Shown here piece after piece: positions 33,364 through 41,074 of a stretch of DNA of 64,000 nt. The notes beneath the pieces were generated by a model that was not told the DNA's origin, searched no databases, and worked only from the letters and a program-made list of their open reading frames with translations. This DNA is from Nostoc edaphicum CCNP1411 (lineage in GTDB: Bacteria; Cyanobacteriota; Cyanobacteriia; Cyanobacteriales; Nostocaceae), in assembly GCF_014023275.1 (NCBI RefSeq), contig NZ_CP054698.1, positions 6,037,001 through 6,101,000 of the forward strand, given 5' to 3'. The first letter of the stretch is position 1, and each line of letters opens with the position of its first letter. The position numbers and the translations under genes were made by a program.

Positions 33364-33588
33364 CTAGAGGGATTCAAAATCTGTTGTAAATCCAGCAAAA
33401 TTTACACAATCTTCTTGAAAGGCTTCTGCATCGCTAACATCCTCAATTTTATAGGACATAATCCGCGTACCATCTGGCATTTTTTTGGAACCAATTAATT
33501 CACCTTGATATTTCTCTGCGATCGCTTTAAATTCAACACCATAAATCTTCCAGGCATCACCCGAACAAGTAATATTTACTCGCCACAT
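33364..33588 (-). CDS. Small hypothetical protein, 74 residues
   Basis: A small soluble alpha/beta protein starting 'MWRVNITCSGDAWKIYGVEFK' and containing 'SKKMPDGTRIMSYKIEDVSDAEAFQEDC'. The alternating strand-helix-strand pattern suggests a ferredoxin-like fold, but I do not recognise a family. It lies 56 bases upstream of the cytochrome c6 gene on the same strand and could be co-transcribed with it. The ATG is preceded by AGGAAA. Confidence 0.55.
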   Translation of the reverse strand: MWRVNITCSGDAWKIYGVEFKAIAEKYQGELIGSKKMPDGTRIMSYKIEDVSDAEAFQEDCVNFAGFTTDFESL

Positions 33589-33779
33589 ATTTTCCTATAA
33601 ATTACTACCACTAAATATTCATCATCTCACAAATGGGCAACATCTTACACATCACCTCTTTGGGATTGCAATTTTCTATCTAAAGGCAGTGCCAAGCCTG
33701 ATCGGGCTACGCCATAATGGGGATGTAGGAACACTTCTAGAAACTTTTATCCCAATTAGTTAAATTCCAAGAGTTGAAA

Positions 33780-34580
33780 ATGCCTAACAATATCAAACAA
33801 CAAATTCAAGCAGACCTGCAACAAGCTAAAGAAACTGGACAATTAAGAACTGAGCGGATTCGAGAAATTGTCAAATCCGCAGTTTCTCAAGTCTCGTCTG
33901 AGTTTAAACAAGGTTCTAGTGAAGTTCGTAGCATTGTTAAAGATGCAGTCTCTGCTGTCATTGAAAACTTTCAAGAAAAAGGTAGTGAACTCAAAGATGA
34001 AGTAACAGCTTCCATTGAAGGAGCGCTGGAAGGAATTAATAGCAAAAGGCACGAAAGCATTGCTCAAACTCAAACAGATATCAAGCGGCTACAGGCTCAA
34101 CTGGATGGTGAAGAAGAACAACTCCAGCAAGAGGTTGATGTAATTTTGGCAGAGATTGAAGAGACGGGTAAAGAAAAACCAGCTAGTACCAAAACTGCAA
34201 TTGATTCTGCTGTCAATGCCATTAAAGATAGTGAAGAAGTCGGATTGTTAAAGAAACGTTACGCGCAACTGCAAGCGCAGCTAGCCATTGTCCGAGCTAA
34301 TATGGCTGCACGCTATGGCGGACGTAATATGGAGGTTCAAGATTATCTAGACGAGGCTAAACACTGGTATGATAAAGCTCGTCCCCAAGCTGAGTCTGTA
34401 GTCGTACAGGTAGGAGAAAAGCGATCGCAGCTAGAAGATAAACTGGGTGAAGCTGGTACATCTCTAGCAAGAAAAGAGCGCCAAATCAAACAGACTTTAA
34501 GAGAGTTACTCCTAACAGCCGCTGACTTATTCAAAGATAAGGAACCTGCTGATAAAGAGCGGGAGACTATTCATAAATAG
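33780..34580 (+). CDS. Long helical coiled-coil hypothetical protein
   Basis: A 266-residue, highly charged, almost wholly helical protein with no membrane segment. It contains apolipoprotein-like amphipathic repeats in the first 90 residues ('SAVSQVSSEFKQGSSEVRSIV' and similar). A coiled coil follows ('TDIKRLQAQLDGEEEQLQQEV'), then a second about 150-190 and a basic C-terminal helix. The ATG at 33780 is preferred over the TTG two codons earlier. I do not recognise a family; a structural or stress-related role like that of LEA or apolipoprotein-type proteins is conceivable. A hairpin follows 32 bases after the stop. Confidence 0.65.
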   Translation: MPNNIKQQIQADLQQAKETGQLRTERIREIVKSAVSQVSSEFKQGSSEVRSIVKDAVSAVIENFQEKGSELKDEVTASIEGALEGINSKRHESIAQTQTDIKRLQAQLDGEEEQLQQEVDVILAEIEETGKEKPASTKTAIDSAVNAIKDSEEVGLLKKRYAQLQAQLAIVRANMAARYGGRNMEVQDYLDEAKHWYDKARPQAESVVVQVGEKRSQLEDKLGEAGTSLARKERQIKQTLRELLLTAADLFKDKEPADKERETIHK

Positions 34581-34611
34581 ACTATATTCCTTCTTGACAA
34601 AAATCCTCTTT

Positions 34612-34646
34612 TTGTAGGGGTGCAGCCAATGGCTGCACCCCTACAA
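34612..34646 (+). terminator. Perfect hairpin after the coiled-coil gene
   Basis: TTGTAGGGGTGCAGCC pairs perfectly with GGCTGCACCCCTACAA around a three-base AAT loop. It starts 32 bases after the stop codon and is followed by ATGTATTTATATAA. The stem is long enough to act as terminator; it is also of a type often dispersed in cyanobacterial genomes. Confidence 0.6.
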
Positions 34647-34748
34647 ATGTATTTATATAATTAGACTCGATGCTGAAAATCTAGATTACCTTATTTTTTG
34701 CAGGGTTTACTCATGACTAATATCAACAGCACTGGGTTTTGGCTTAAG

Positions 34749-35181
34749 TTCAATACCCGTGAATGAAATCGATAAACAATAACAAGTTTGCAAACTAAAG
34801 AATTCTATAAAAAGGAGTTTTCTAATAGGAAATGCCCAAATCAAATATATAGTTGGTAACTAATTGTTAACGAAAATGTCAAAGTATTAATTAATATTTC
34901 TAACTTGCGATTTGAGGAGATTTTCATGGTTATTCTAAAATTACCATAATAGCTTCTCTAAAACGACAAGAAATCCAAAGCGGATACTTATTGTTCTTAA
35001 TCTCTGAATCTTAAATTAACCGACTTTAGCGTAACCGTGTCAATCCCCGTATTGTAAAAAGAAAAATGTCTAAATATAAACGATAAAATTCCAATTATAA
35101 ATCTGAAATTAGAGACTTGAATAAAGATTTAAAAATCCTTTTCTCAATGGCAGATTGAGAATTTAATTCACGGGTATTGAA
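34749..35181 (+). mobile_element. Decayed insertion sequence with IS4-like transposase remnant
   Basis: The region is bounded by TTCAATACCCGTGAAT at its left and the inverted ATTCACGGGTATTGAA at its right, about 430 bases apart. Near 35032-35088 one frame reads RNRVNPRIVKRKMSKYKR before a stop, which resembles the C-terminal 'NPRVVKRKMS' tail of IS4-type transposases common in cyanobacteria. The rest of the transposase is missing or unrecognisable. No other gene is seen in this 650-base gap. Confidence 0.5.
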
Positions 35182-35229
35182 TTTAGAAATCATCCTCCAA
35201 CGTCGGGTTAAAAATCGAGCAAATGTCTT

Positions 35230-36036
35230 ATGGATTGGCTAATCTCAATTGATGTATTTCACCTTGGTGATTGGATTATTGCCCAAAGTCCCACTCCTAC
35301 ACCATTACCAACACCGGCCAAAAATGTTAATGATATTGAATTACTCAAAAGCCAATTGGAATTTCTCAAGGCGACCAATGGTCAATTGAGTGAAAGTTTT
35401 AACAAATTTGTGGGTGCGATGCAATTTACCTTAGTAGTATTTGCATTTTTAGGTGGATTTTTAGCCTATGTATTTGGCAAAAACTTAGACGATGCTAAAA
35501 AAATTGCCAGCCAGGTCATTCGCCAGGAAATTGATAATAAAGTTGCTGATTTAGTAAAATCAGAAGTCGCAACAGTTACGCGAACTTTGCAGCGTGAAAG
35601 GGTGATAGCTTCGACGGTTGTAGATTATTACTTGCCTAGCAATGATCTAGAGACTAATGATTGTAAATTGTTGCAAAAACGAGGCTTTCAAAAAGTTAGG
35701 TTTTGGAATCAAAGAAGACAACCTAAGAATCCAATAGGTGATGTTTTTATACTGGATTTAATAAATTCTAATCTGCTTTCAGGACAAGAATTCGCTGGGC
35801 TTTCTGATACTGATGCAACTAACAAACGGGAAGAAAAAGTTAAAGAGCAAGTTGATTTTGTACTGAATTGGCTGGAAAAAGCAACCGTTCTCGTAATTTA
35901 TGTTAAGGGAAGGTATAGAGAAATTGATAATTTAGCAACGCGAGTTGATTACTATTACGTTTCAGCAAATGCACCTGTGAGTTTAATGGGAATTGTTACA
36001 GATTCTGCTTACGTTGCTCATGGTGAAAAGAATTAA
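35230..36036 (+). CDS. Membrane-anchored hypothetical protein with soluble C-terminal domain
   Basis: A 268-residue protein. The N-terminus has 'SPTPTPLPTPAK', then a short helix, then one membrane span (about residues 63-84, 'FTLVVFAFLGGFLAYVFG'), then a coiled coil (about 88-125). The rest is a soluble alpha/beta domain of about 140 residues: 'STVVDYYLPSND' as first strand, 'GDVFILDLIN', 'ATVLVIYVKGRYREIDN' and 'DYYYVSANAPVSLMGIVTDSAYVA'. The last part looks like a Rossmann-type nucleotide- or ligand-sensing fold, but I do not recognise the family. It sits between two insertion-sequence remnants. Confidence 0.6.
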   Translation: MDWLISIDVFHLGDWIIAQSPTPTPLPTPAKNVNDIELLKSQLEFLKATNGQLSESFNKFVGAMQFTLVVFAFLGGFLAYVFGKNLDDAKKIASQVIRQEIDNKVADLVKSEVATVTRTLQRERVIASTVVDYYLPSNDLETNDCKLLQKRGFQKVRFWNQRRQPKNPIGDVFILDLINSNLLSGQEFAGLSDTDATNKREEKVKEQVDFVLNWLEKATVLVIYVKGRYREIDNLATRVDYYYVSANAPVSLMGIVTDSAYVAHGEKN

Positions 36037-36119
36037 GTTTGATTCTATTATTACTAACTTTCACACTTTAAAGGGGTTTGACCTAAGAGGCTGTTTGAAA
36101 AGTTTTAAGGGGTGAAAAT

Positions 36120-36476
36120 TTATGCCAATCTCCTGACCATGATACGGATCATGGCAAGATAGATAAACGTCTCTGAGGTTTGAGGTAGTAATTCATAGTC
36201 TCTGACCAACCGCCGATACCCCATGAGCCAACCGAAGGTGCGTTCAACAACCCAACGTTTGCGGAGTAAAACAAAGCCTTTGTGCTGTTTGGGGCGCAAT
36301 ACTACTTGCACAATCCAGTGGGAAACATCCATAACCCACTGCATAAACTCAAAGCCATCAAAACCAGCATCGACCCAGATGGTCGTTAAGCGGCAAACCT
36401 GCTTCCCCATTTGATTGACTTTCTTGAGTACTTGTTTACGCACAGAGATTCTATATGTAGAGATATTGCATACCAA
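36120..36476 (-). mobile_element. IS5-family transposase, C-terminal fragment
   Basis: The frame holds the last about 118 residues of a DDE transposase. It includes 'TTIWVDAGFDGFEFMQWV' with one catalytic Asp, 'VLRPKQHKGFVLLRKRWVVERTFGWLMGYRRLVRDYE' with the catalytic Glu and the YREK-like stretch typical of IS5/IS1031 members, and 'MIRIMVRRLA' at the end. The N-terminal 120-150 residues are missing. A terminal-repeat-like GAGGCTGTTTGAAAAGT lies 30 bases beyond the stop (about 36088). Nearby miniature elements at 50316-50488 and 13333-13793 share that end. Confidence 0.75.
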
Positions 36477-36566
36477 GCCTTTGTTTGAGTTACTCGCCTA
36501 AACCCTTCTAGAATGAAAACTATTGTAGGGAATTTTATTAATAAACTTGTTTTTATTGTGGGAGGT

Positions 36567-37508
36567 ATGATGAGCCGTCCAATAATTCTTGGTATTGTCG
36601 GCGACAGCGCGGCTGGGAAAACAACACTAACGCGAGGAATCGCTCAGGTACTCGGCCCAGAAAATGTTACGCTCATTTGTACAGATGATTATCACCGTTA
36701 CGATCGCCAACAACGTGCAGAAATTGGCATCACTGCCCTCCACCCGGACTGCAATCACTTAGATATTATGCAGCAACATCTGTCGTTGCTACGCACGGGA
36801 CAACCAATTCTGAAGCCAGTTTATAGCCATAAAACCGGCACATTTGAGCCACCGCAGTATATCAAGCCGAATAAATTCGTGATTATTGAGGGATTACTCG
36901 GTTATTCTACTCGTGCTGCTCGTGACTCTTACGATGTGAAAGTTTACCTTGCACCCCCAGAAGAACTACGCGCTAAGTGGAAAGTTAAGCGAGACACCCA
37001 AAAGCGCGGCTACACGGCTGAACAGGTATTAGCGGAACTAGAAAAGCGTGAACCAGACTCATCACAATTTATCCGTCCGCAGCGGCAATGGTCTGATATA
37101 GTCATTAGTTTTTATCCACCCACCGAGGAAGATGATGAAACCAATGGCCATTTAAATGTCCGTCTGGTACTTCGCCCGACAATTCCCCACCCAGATTTTA
37201 CTGAGATTGTCAACTCTGGCTATGGTAATTCTGACTCAGCAATCCGCTTGGGGCTAGACAGGGATATGAGTAAGCCTGTGGATGTCTTAGAAGTTGATGG
37301 TCATGCAACCTTAGAACAGGTAAATAAGCTAGAGCATATTATTTGTTCTGATATGCCCCATTTACGAAGTATTTGCGATCGCGAAAGTAATCCAGAACTG
37401 GGTAAAATTGCTGGTACAACTGGAGAAACACTGCAAAGTTATCCTCTGGCTTTGACTCAGTTGATCATTACCTACCACATGCTGAAAGCAACGCAAACTT
37501 ATCAGTGA
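36567..37508 (+). CDS. Phosphoribulokinase/uridine kinase family paralogue
   Basis: A 313-residue P-loop kinase. It shows GDSAAGKTTL (P-loop), 'ICTDDYHRYDR' with the catalytic Asp, 'GITALHPDCNHLDIM', 'KPVYSHKTGTF', 'VIIEGLLGY' and 'VLEVDGHA', the motif order of phosphoribulokinase. It differs from the usual photosynthetic enzyme in having Ala where the redox-active Cys of the P-loop (GDSGCGKS) sits, so thioredoxin control by that pair is unlikely. A GGGAGG site precedes two ATGs (36567 and 36570). The frame extends 18 codons upstream to an ATG next to the IS5 fragment. Calvin-cycle activity is possible but another sugar or nucleoside substrate cannot be excluded. Confidence 0.8.
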   Translation: MMSRPIILGIVGDSAAGKTTLTRGIAQVLGPENVTLICTDDYHRYDRQQRAEIGITALHPDCNHLDIMQQHLSLLRTGQPILKPVYSHKTGTFEPPQYIKPNKFVIIEGLLGYSTRAARDSYDVKVYLAPPEELRAKWKVKRDTQKRGYTAEQVLAELEKREPDSSQFIRPQRQWSDIVISFYPPTEEDDETNGHLNVRLVLRPTIPHPDFTEIVNSGYGNSDSAIRLGLDRDMSKPVDVLEVDGHATLEQVNKLEHIICSDMPHLRSICDRESNPELGKIAGTTGETLQSYPLALTQLIITYHMLKATQTYQ

Positions 37509-37617
37509 TTAGCTAAAATGAAGGGGTTTGAATGGTTTGCGATCGCGTGTAGTATTGAACTGTTGAATTATGCGAGCGCACTATTAGTCTGTCAAGTTTT
37601 AATTGATGGGTAAGCAA

Positions 37618-37675
37618 GTTCGTAGTGAGGACTTTAGTCCTTATTTTCTAAGCACTAAAGTGCTTACTACAAACC
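37618..37675. repeat. Dispersed palindromic repeat, copy 3
   Basis: Third copy of the GTTCGTAGT...ACTACAAAC family (see 16659-16716 and 17371-17426), placed between the kinase gene and the first of the tandem unknown genes. Its middle stem is GAGGACTTTAGTCCTT and GCACTAAAGTGC. Confidence 0.7.
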
Positions 37676-37726
37676 CTAAAAACTATCTTGACAAAGTAAT
37701 ATAATTATGATTATAAACTCAGATAC

Positions 37727-38302
37727 TCATGATTGTGACTTGACGGGGGCTTGCAGCAATTCAATATCTTTAATTTGAAGAATGCCACTACTCTCAAATT
37801 GCACACTGATTTGAATCTTGGCAGCATTCGCTTCTTTTTTGAAATAGGCACGCACTTTGTAAGGCTGAAAATTTTCCGTTTGTGAAACTCCTCTACCCCA
37901 TGAAGTTGTTCTCATTTCGCCCGATTCTCTTGGTCTACCTACACCCAAACTTACTGCAATTGATTCTTCTGTGTTCAGCGCTTTCGCATTAAATTGACAA
38001 GCAAGAACACACTCTTGGACATCGGGTTCTGCAACTTCAAACAATATGACTTTTCGCAAAGGATCTGTACTATTAGTTAGAAAGCGCTGAGTATTATCGT
38101 CATAAGCTTCAATTTGCCAACTTTCTCCGACAATTGTAATGCCTCCCTTTGTCACTGTGGAATCGGCAGGTGTGAATTGACGAATCAATACAAATGGCTC
38201 TGCGGCTTCGGGAATAGCAAGGGGTTTTTCTAGCTCCTTAAGGGCTTCCTGAGCTTTAGAGAGAATAAAATTTGTCAGATTGTTGAATAGCTCGTCAAAC
38301 AT
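37727..38302 (-). CDS. Unknown protein, second of a tandem pair
   Basis: A 191-residue soluble protein, closely similar over its whole length to the neighbour at 38349-38912. Helical N-terminus 'MFDELFNNLTNFILSKAQEAL', then 'EPFVLIRQFTPADSTVTKGGITIVGESWQIEAYDDNTQRFL', 'VILFEVAEPDVQECVLACQFNAKALNTEE' and 'AYFKKEANAAKIQISVQFESSGILQIKDIELL'. The second half reads like a beta-sandwich, perhaps carbohydrate-binding-like. I do not recognise a family. The pair is separated by 46 bases and shares direction, so it is likely one operon. Confidence 0.6.
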   Translation of the reverse strand: MFDELFNNLTNFILSKAQEALKELEKPLAIPEAAEPFVLIRQFTPADSTVTKGGITIVGESWQIEAYDDNTQRFLTNSTDPLRKVILFEVAEPDVQECVLACQFNAKALNTEESIAVSLGVGRPRESGEMRTTSWGRGVSQTENFQPYKVRAYFKKEANAAKIQISVQFESSGILQIKDIELLQAPVKSQS

Positions 38303-38348
38303 AGCGTACTTTACTAATTACTCAAATTTCAGGTATTGCTCATGATTG

Positions 38349-38912
38349 TTACTTTACAGGGGCTTGCAACAATTCAATATCTTTAATTTGAAGAATGCCA
38401 CTACTCTCAAATTGCACACTAATTTGAACTGTGGCAGCATCTGCTTCTTTTTTAAAATAGGCACGCGCTTCATAAGGCTGCAAATCTTCCGTTAGTAAAA
38501 CTTCTGTTGGCCATAATCTCGTCATTGTGCCCCATTGTCCCGTTCTCCGCCAACCTAAACTAACTTTAATTGGTTTTTCTGTGTTTAGTGCTTTCGCGTT
38601 AAATTGACAAGCAAAAACACACTCTTGGACATCGGGTTCTGCAACTTCAAACAAGATGACATTTCGCAAAGGATCTGTACTATTAATTAGAAAACGCTGA
38701 GTATTATCGTCATAAGCTTCAATTTGCCAGCTTTCTCCGACAATTGCAATACATCCCCTTGTCACCGTAGAATCGGCAGGTGTGAATCTACGAATCAGCA
38801 CAAATGGCTCTGTGGGTTCGGGAATGCCGAAGCGCTTTTGCAGATCGTTACCGACTTCTTGAAGTTTAGAGTCAATAAAACCTTTGAGATTGTTGAATAA
38901 ATCATCGAACAT
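38349..38912 (-). CDS. Unknown protein, first of a tandem pair
   Basis: A 187-residue paralogue of the downstream gene, from which it differs mainly in the loop 'GWRRTGQWGTMTRLWPTEVLL' and in scattered conservative changes. Long stretches of DNA are almost unchanged between the two, so the duplication looks recent. The N-terminal helix 'MFDDLFNNLKGFIDSKLQEVG' could mediate dimerisation or membrane association. No catalytic motif is visible. The start ATG is preceded by AGGAGATCGCT, with AGGAG eight bases upstream. Confidence 0.6.
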   Translation of the reverse strand: MFDDLFNNLKGFIDSKLQEVGNDLQKRFGIPEPTEPFVLIRRFTPADSTVTRGCIAIVGESWQIEAYDDNTQRFLINSTDPLRNVILFEVAEPDVQECVFACQFNAKALNTEKPIKVSLGWRRTGQWGTMTRLWPTEVLLTEDLQPYEARAYFKKEADAATVQISVQFESSGILQIKDIELLQAPVK

Positions 38913-39083
38913 AGCGATCTCCTAAATCATCTTATTTTTAGTGTTCCCTTTGAAGGTTGTAAATGAAATTACCCATAGAAACTGACCAAGGTTAAAGATT
39001 TTCTCAAATAAAGATGTTTTTGAGAGCAAACAAGGGATAAATAAAGATAGTTACATCTTTAGTGACTATTCTCTTAGTTTCCT

Positions 39084-39815
39084 ATGACCTATTGCCTCAG
39101 AATTGCCGACTTACCTACAAATGAGCGTCCGCGTGAGCGATTAATGACGCATGGTGCAAAAATTTTAGCCACAGCAGAGTTAATCGCAATTCTACTAGGC
39201 ACCGGTCAAGGCCCAGGAAAACTCTCTGCTGTAGGTTTGGGACAATATATCTTGAGCGAATTAGCCAAACACCAACGCGATCCTTTGGTAGTTCTGCGAG
39301 AAGTTAGCCCTGCTGAGTTGATGCAAATTTCTGGTGTTGGCCCGGCGAAGGCGACAAGTATTTTAGCAGCAATTGAATTGGGTAAACGCGCTTTTCAATC
39401 TCGTCCCAATGACGGCACATTAATCGATAGCCCACTTGCTGCGGCTGCTACCCTCAGTCAAGATTTGATGTGGCAGATACAAGAACGTTTTGCAGTGGTG
39501 CTATTAGATGTTAAGAATCGCTTATTGGGTACGCAAGTAATTACCATTGGTACCGCAACCGAAACTCTAGCCTCTCCCCGTGATATTTTTCGAGAAGTTA
39601 TTCGCCAAGGTGCAACGCGGGTAATAGTTGCCCACAACCACCCTTCTGGGAACCTTGAACCCAGCCAGGAAGATATAGAATTGACGCGTCAGTTGTTAGC
39701 AGGGGCGCAGCTTTTGGGCATTCCGGTACTAGATCATCTGATTTTGGGCAATGGCAATCATCAAAGTTTGCGGGAACTAACAACCCTGTGGGATGAGCAT
39801 CCGCAGGGGGATTAA
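39084..39815 (+). CDS. radC: RadC/YsxA-family JAB-domain protein
   Basis: A 243-residue protein with an N-terminal helix-hairpin-helix region ('[24 protein letters not shown]') and a C-terminal JAB1/MPN metalloprotease-like domain. The metal-binding motif is '[18 protein letters not shown]', where the two histidines and the aspartate bind zinc. RadC was long called a DNA repair protein, but its biochemical role is unsettled. Length and motifs are complete. A bidirectional terminator follows about 90 bases after the stop. Confidence 0.92.
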   Translation: MTYCLRIADLPTNERPRERLMTHGAKILATAELIAILLGTGQGPGKLSAVGLGQYILSELAKHQRDPLVVLREVSPAELMQISGVGPAKATSILAAIELGKRAFQSRPNDGTLIDSPLAAAATLSQDLMWQIQERFAVVLLDVKNRLLGTQVITIGTATETLASPRDIFREVIRQGATRVIVAHNHPSGNLEPSQEDIELTRQLLAGAQLLGIPVLDHLILGNGNHQSLRELTTLWDEHPQGD

Positions 39816-39906
39816 GATAATTTGTAATTCGTAATGACGCTCGCGGACTCGCTACCGCTACGCTAACGTAATTCGTAATTAAAGACTCGTGAGAATTGCA
39901 AACCGC

Positions 39907-39939
39907 AGATCCCGGACTTCTTAAAGAAGTCCGGGATCT
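39907..39939. terminator. Bidirectional terminator between radC and the SDR gene
   Basis: AGATCCCGGACTTC pairs perfectly with GAAGTCCGGGATCT around a five-base loop, with T-rich bases on the right (TGTTT). It lies between two convergent genes and can serve both. Confidence 0.8.
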
Positions 39940-39978
39940 TGTTTCTGCGCGTTTGATTTAAGATTGCTATGGTAAAAC

Positions 39979-40770
39979 TTATTTGCTTTCCTGCATATTT
40001 CTGACTAGTTTAGTCACTAGCTTTCTGGGAGTAAATCTTACAGATTCAGCAAGGAGCTTATTTTTAATTCCAGGAACGACAACAGTTTTGTTTTCTAATA
40101 GACCACGATAGCCGATTTGGGCTACTGTTTCCGCAGTCATAATTTTTTGACCGCTTACTAGCTTTGAGTCTTCCATTGCGGCTCTTTGTTGAAAACCAGA
40201 TTCGGTAGGCCCTGGACAAAGCGCTGTTACAGAAACACCTGTATCTTCTAACTCATTTGCGATCGCTTCTGTGAACGATAATACATAAGCTTTACTAGCG
40301 TAGTATACTGCCATCAGCGGCCCTGGTTGAAAAGCAGCAGTCGAAGCCACGTTTAATATTTTTCCAGACCCCCGCTTCACCATACCCTTAAGGAATAACT
40401 TGGTTAAATGTGTGAGACATACAACATTAACCTGTAGCATTTGCATTTCAGCATTCAGGTCAATTTCGTGAAATAATCCGTAGGTAGCAAACCCAGCATT
40501 GTTTACCAGCACATCAACTCTGATAGATGCTTGTTCTAGCTCAGTGAAAATTTCTTCTGGGGCTGATGGATTTGATAAATCCTTGGAAATAACTTTGACA
40601 ACAATGCCAAATTTATTTTTAAATTCATCAGCGATTTTATTCAGCTTGTCCACGCTTCTAGCTACCAACACAAGATTGTAACCATCCTGAGCAAATAACT
40701 TTGCAAATTCATAACCGATGCCGCCAGATGCACCAGTAATAAGAGCCGTTTGTTTGCGATTACTCTGCAT
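39979..40770 (-). CDS. Short-chain dehydrogenase/reductase (SDR)
   Basis: A 263-residue classical SDR. It has the NAD(P)-binding 'TGASGGIGYEFA' (about 13-24), 'NNAGFATYG', the catalytic Ser in 'NVASTAAFQPG', and Tyr-x-x-x-Lys in 'YYASKAYVLSF'. 'CPGPTESGF' then closes the substrate region. An Arg soon after the third strand ('LVARS') favours NADPH. The C-terminal basic tail (RFTPRKLVTKLVRNMQESK) is typical of the YqjQ/DltE-like SDR group, often annotated without known substrate. It is monocistronic, convergent with radC. Confidence 0.9.
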   Translation of the reverse strand: MQSNRKQTALITGASGGIGYEFAKLFAQDGYNLVLVARSVDKLNKIADEFKNKFGIVVKVISKDLSNPSAPEEIFTELEQASIRVDVLVNNAGFATYGLFHEIDLNAEMQMLQVNVVCLTHLTKLFLKGMVKRGSGKILNVASTAAFQPGPLMAVYYASKAYVLSFTEAIANELEDTGVSVTALCPGPTESGFQQRAAMEDSKLVSGQKIMTAETVAQIGYRGLLENKTVVVPGIKNKLLAESVRFTPRKLVTKLVRNMQESK

Positions 40771-41074
40771 AATTTTTTCTTTGTTAACAGCTTAAAAATG
40801 AATCATTAGTTATTAGTTGTTATTAACTTAACGCTCTTTAACCTTAATTATTCTCTCTTCACAATAATTAAAAATTGCTAATTAATAAAAACTAATCACT
40901 GACTACACAACAAGCATTCCCCACACTACTACTGACAGCAGATTTAAAATTAGTGAAGTACACAAGCTAAGTCTTAAAGCCAGATATTTTACTTCTAACT
41001 TCTAACTCCTGAATTCTAACTCCTGAACTCTAACTCCTGAATTCTGACTTCTGACTCCTGAATTCTGCTGTAAT
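40771..41074. other. Intergenic repeats between the SDR and lipase-like genes
   Basis: About 300 bases with no gene. The right part (about 40998-41066) is a run of 'AACTCCTGAATTCTAACTCCTGA' type short repeats, of the family also found at 4263-4443 and 18776-18990. The left part is AT-rich sequence upstream of the SDR gene. Confidence 0.5.
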
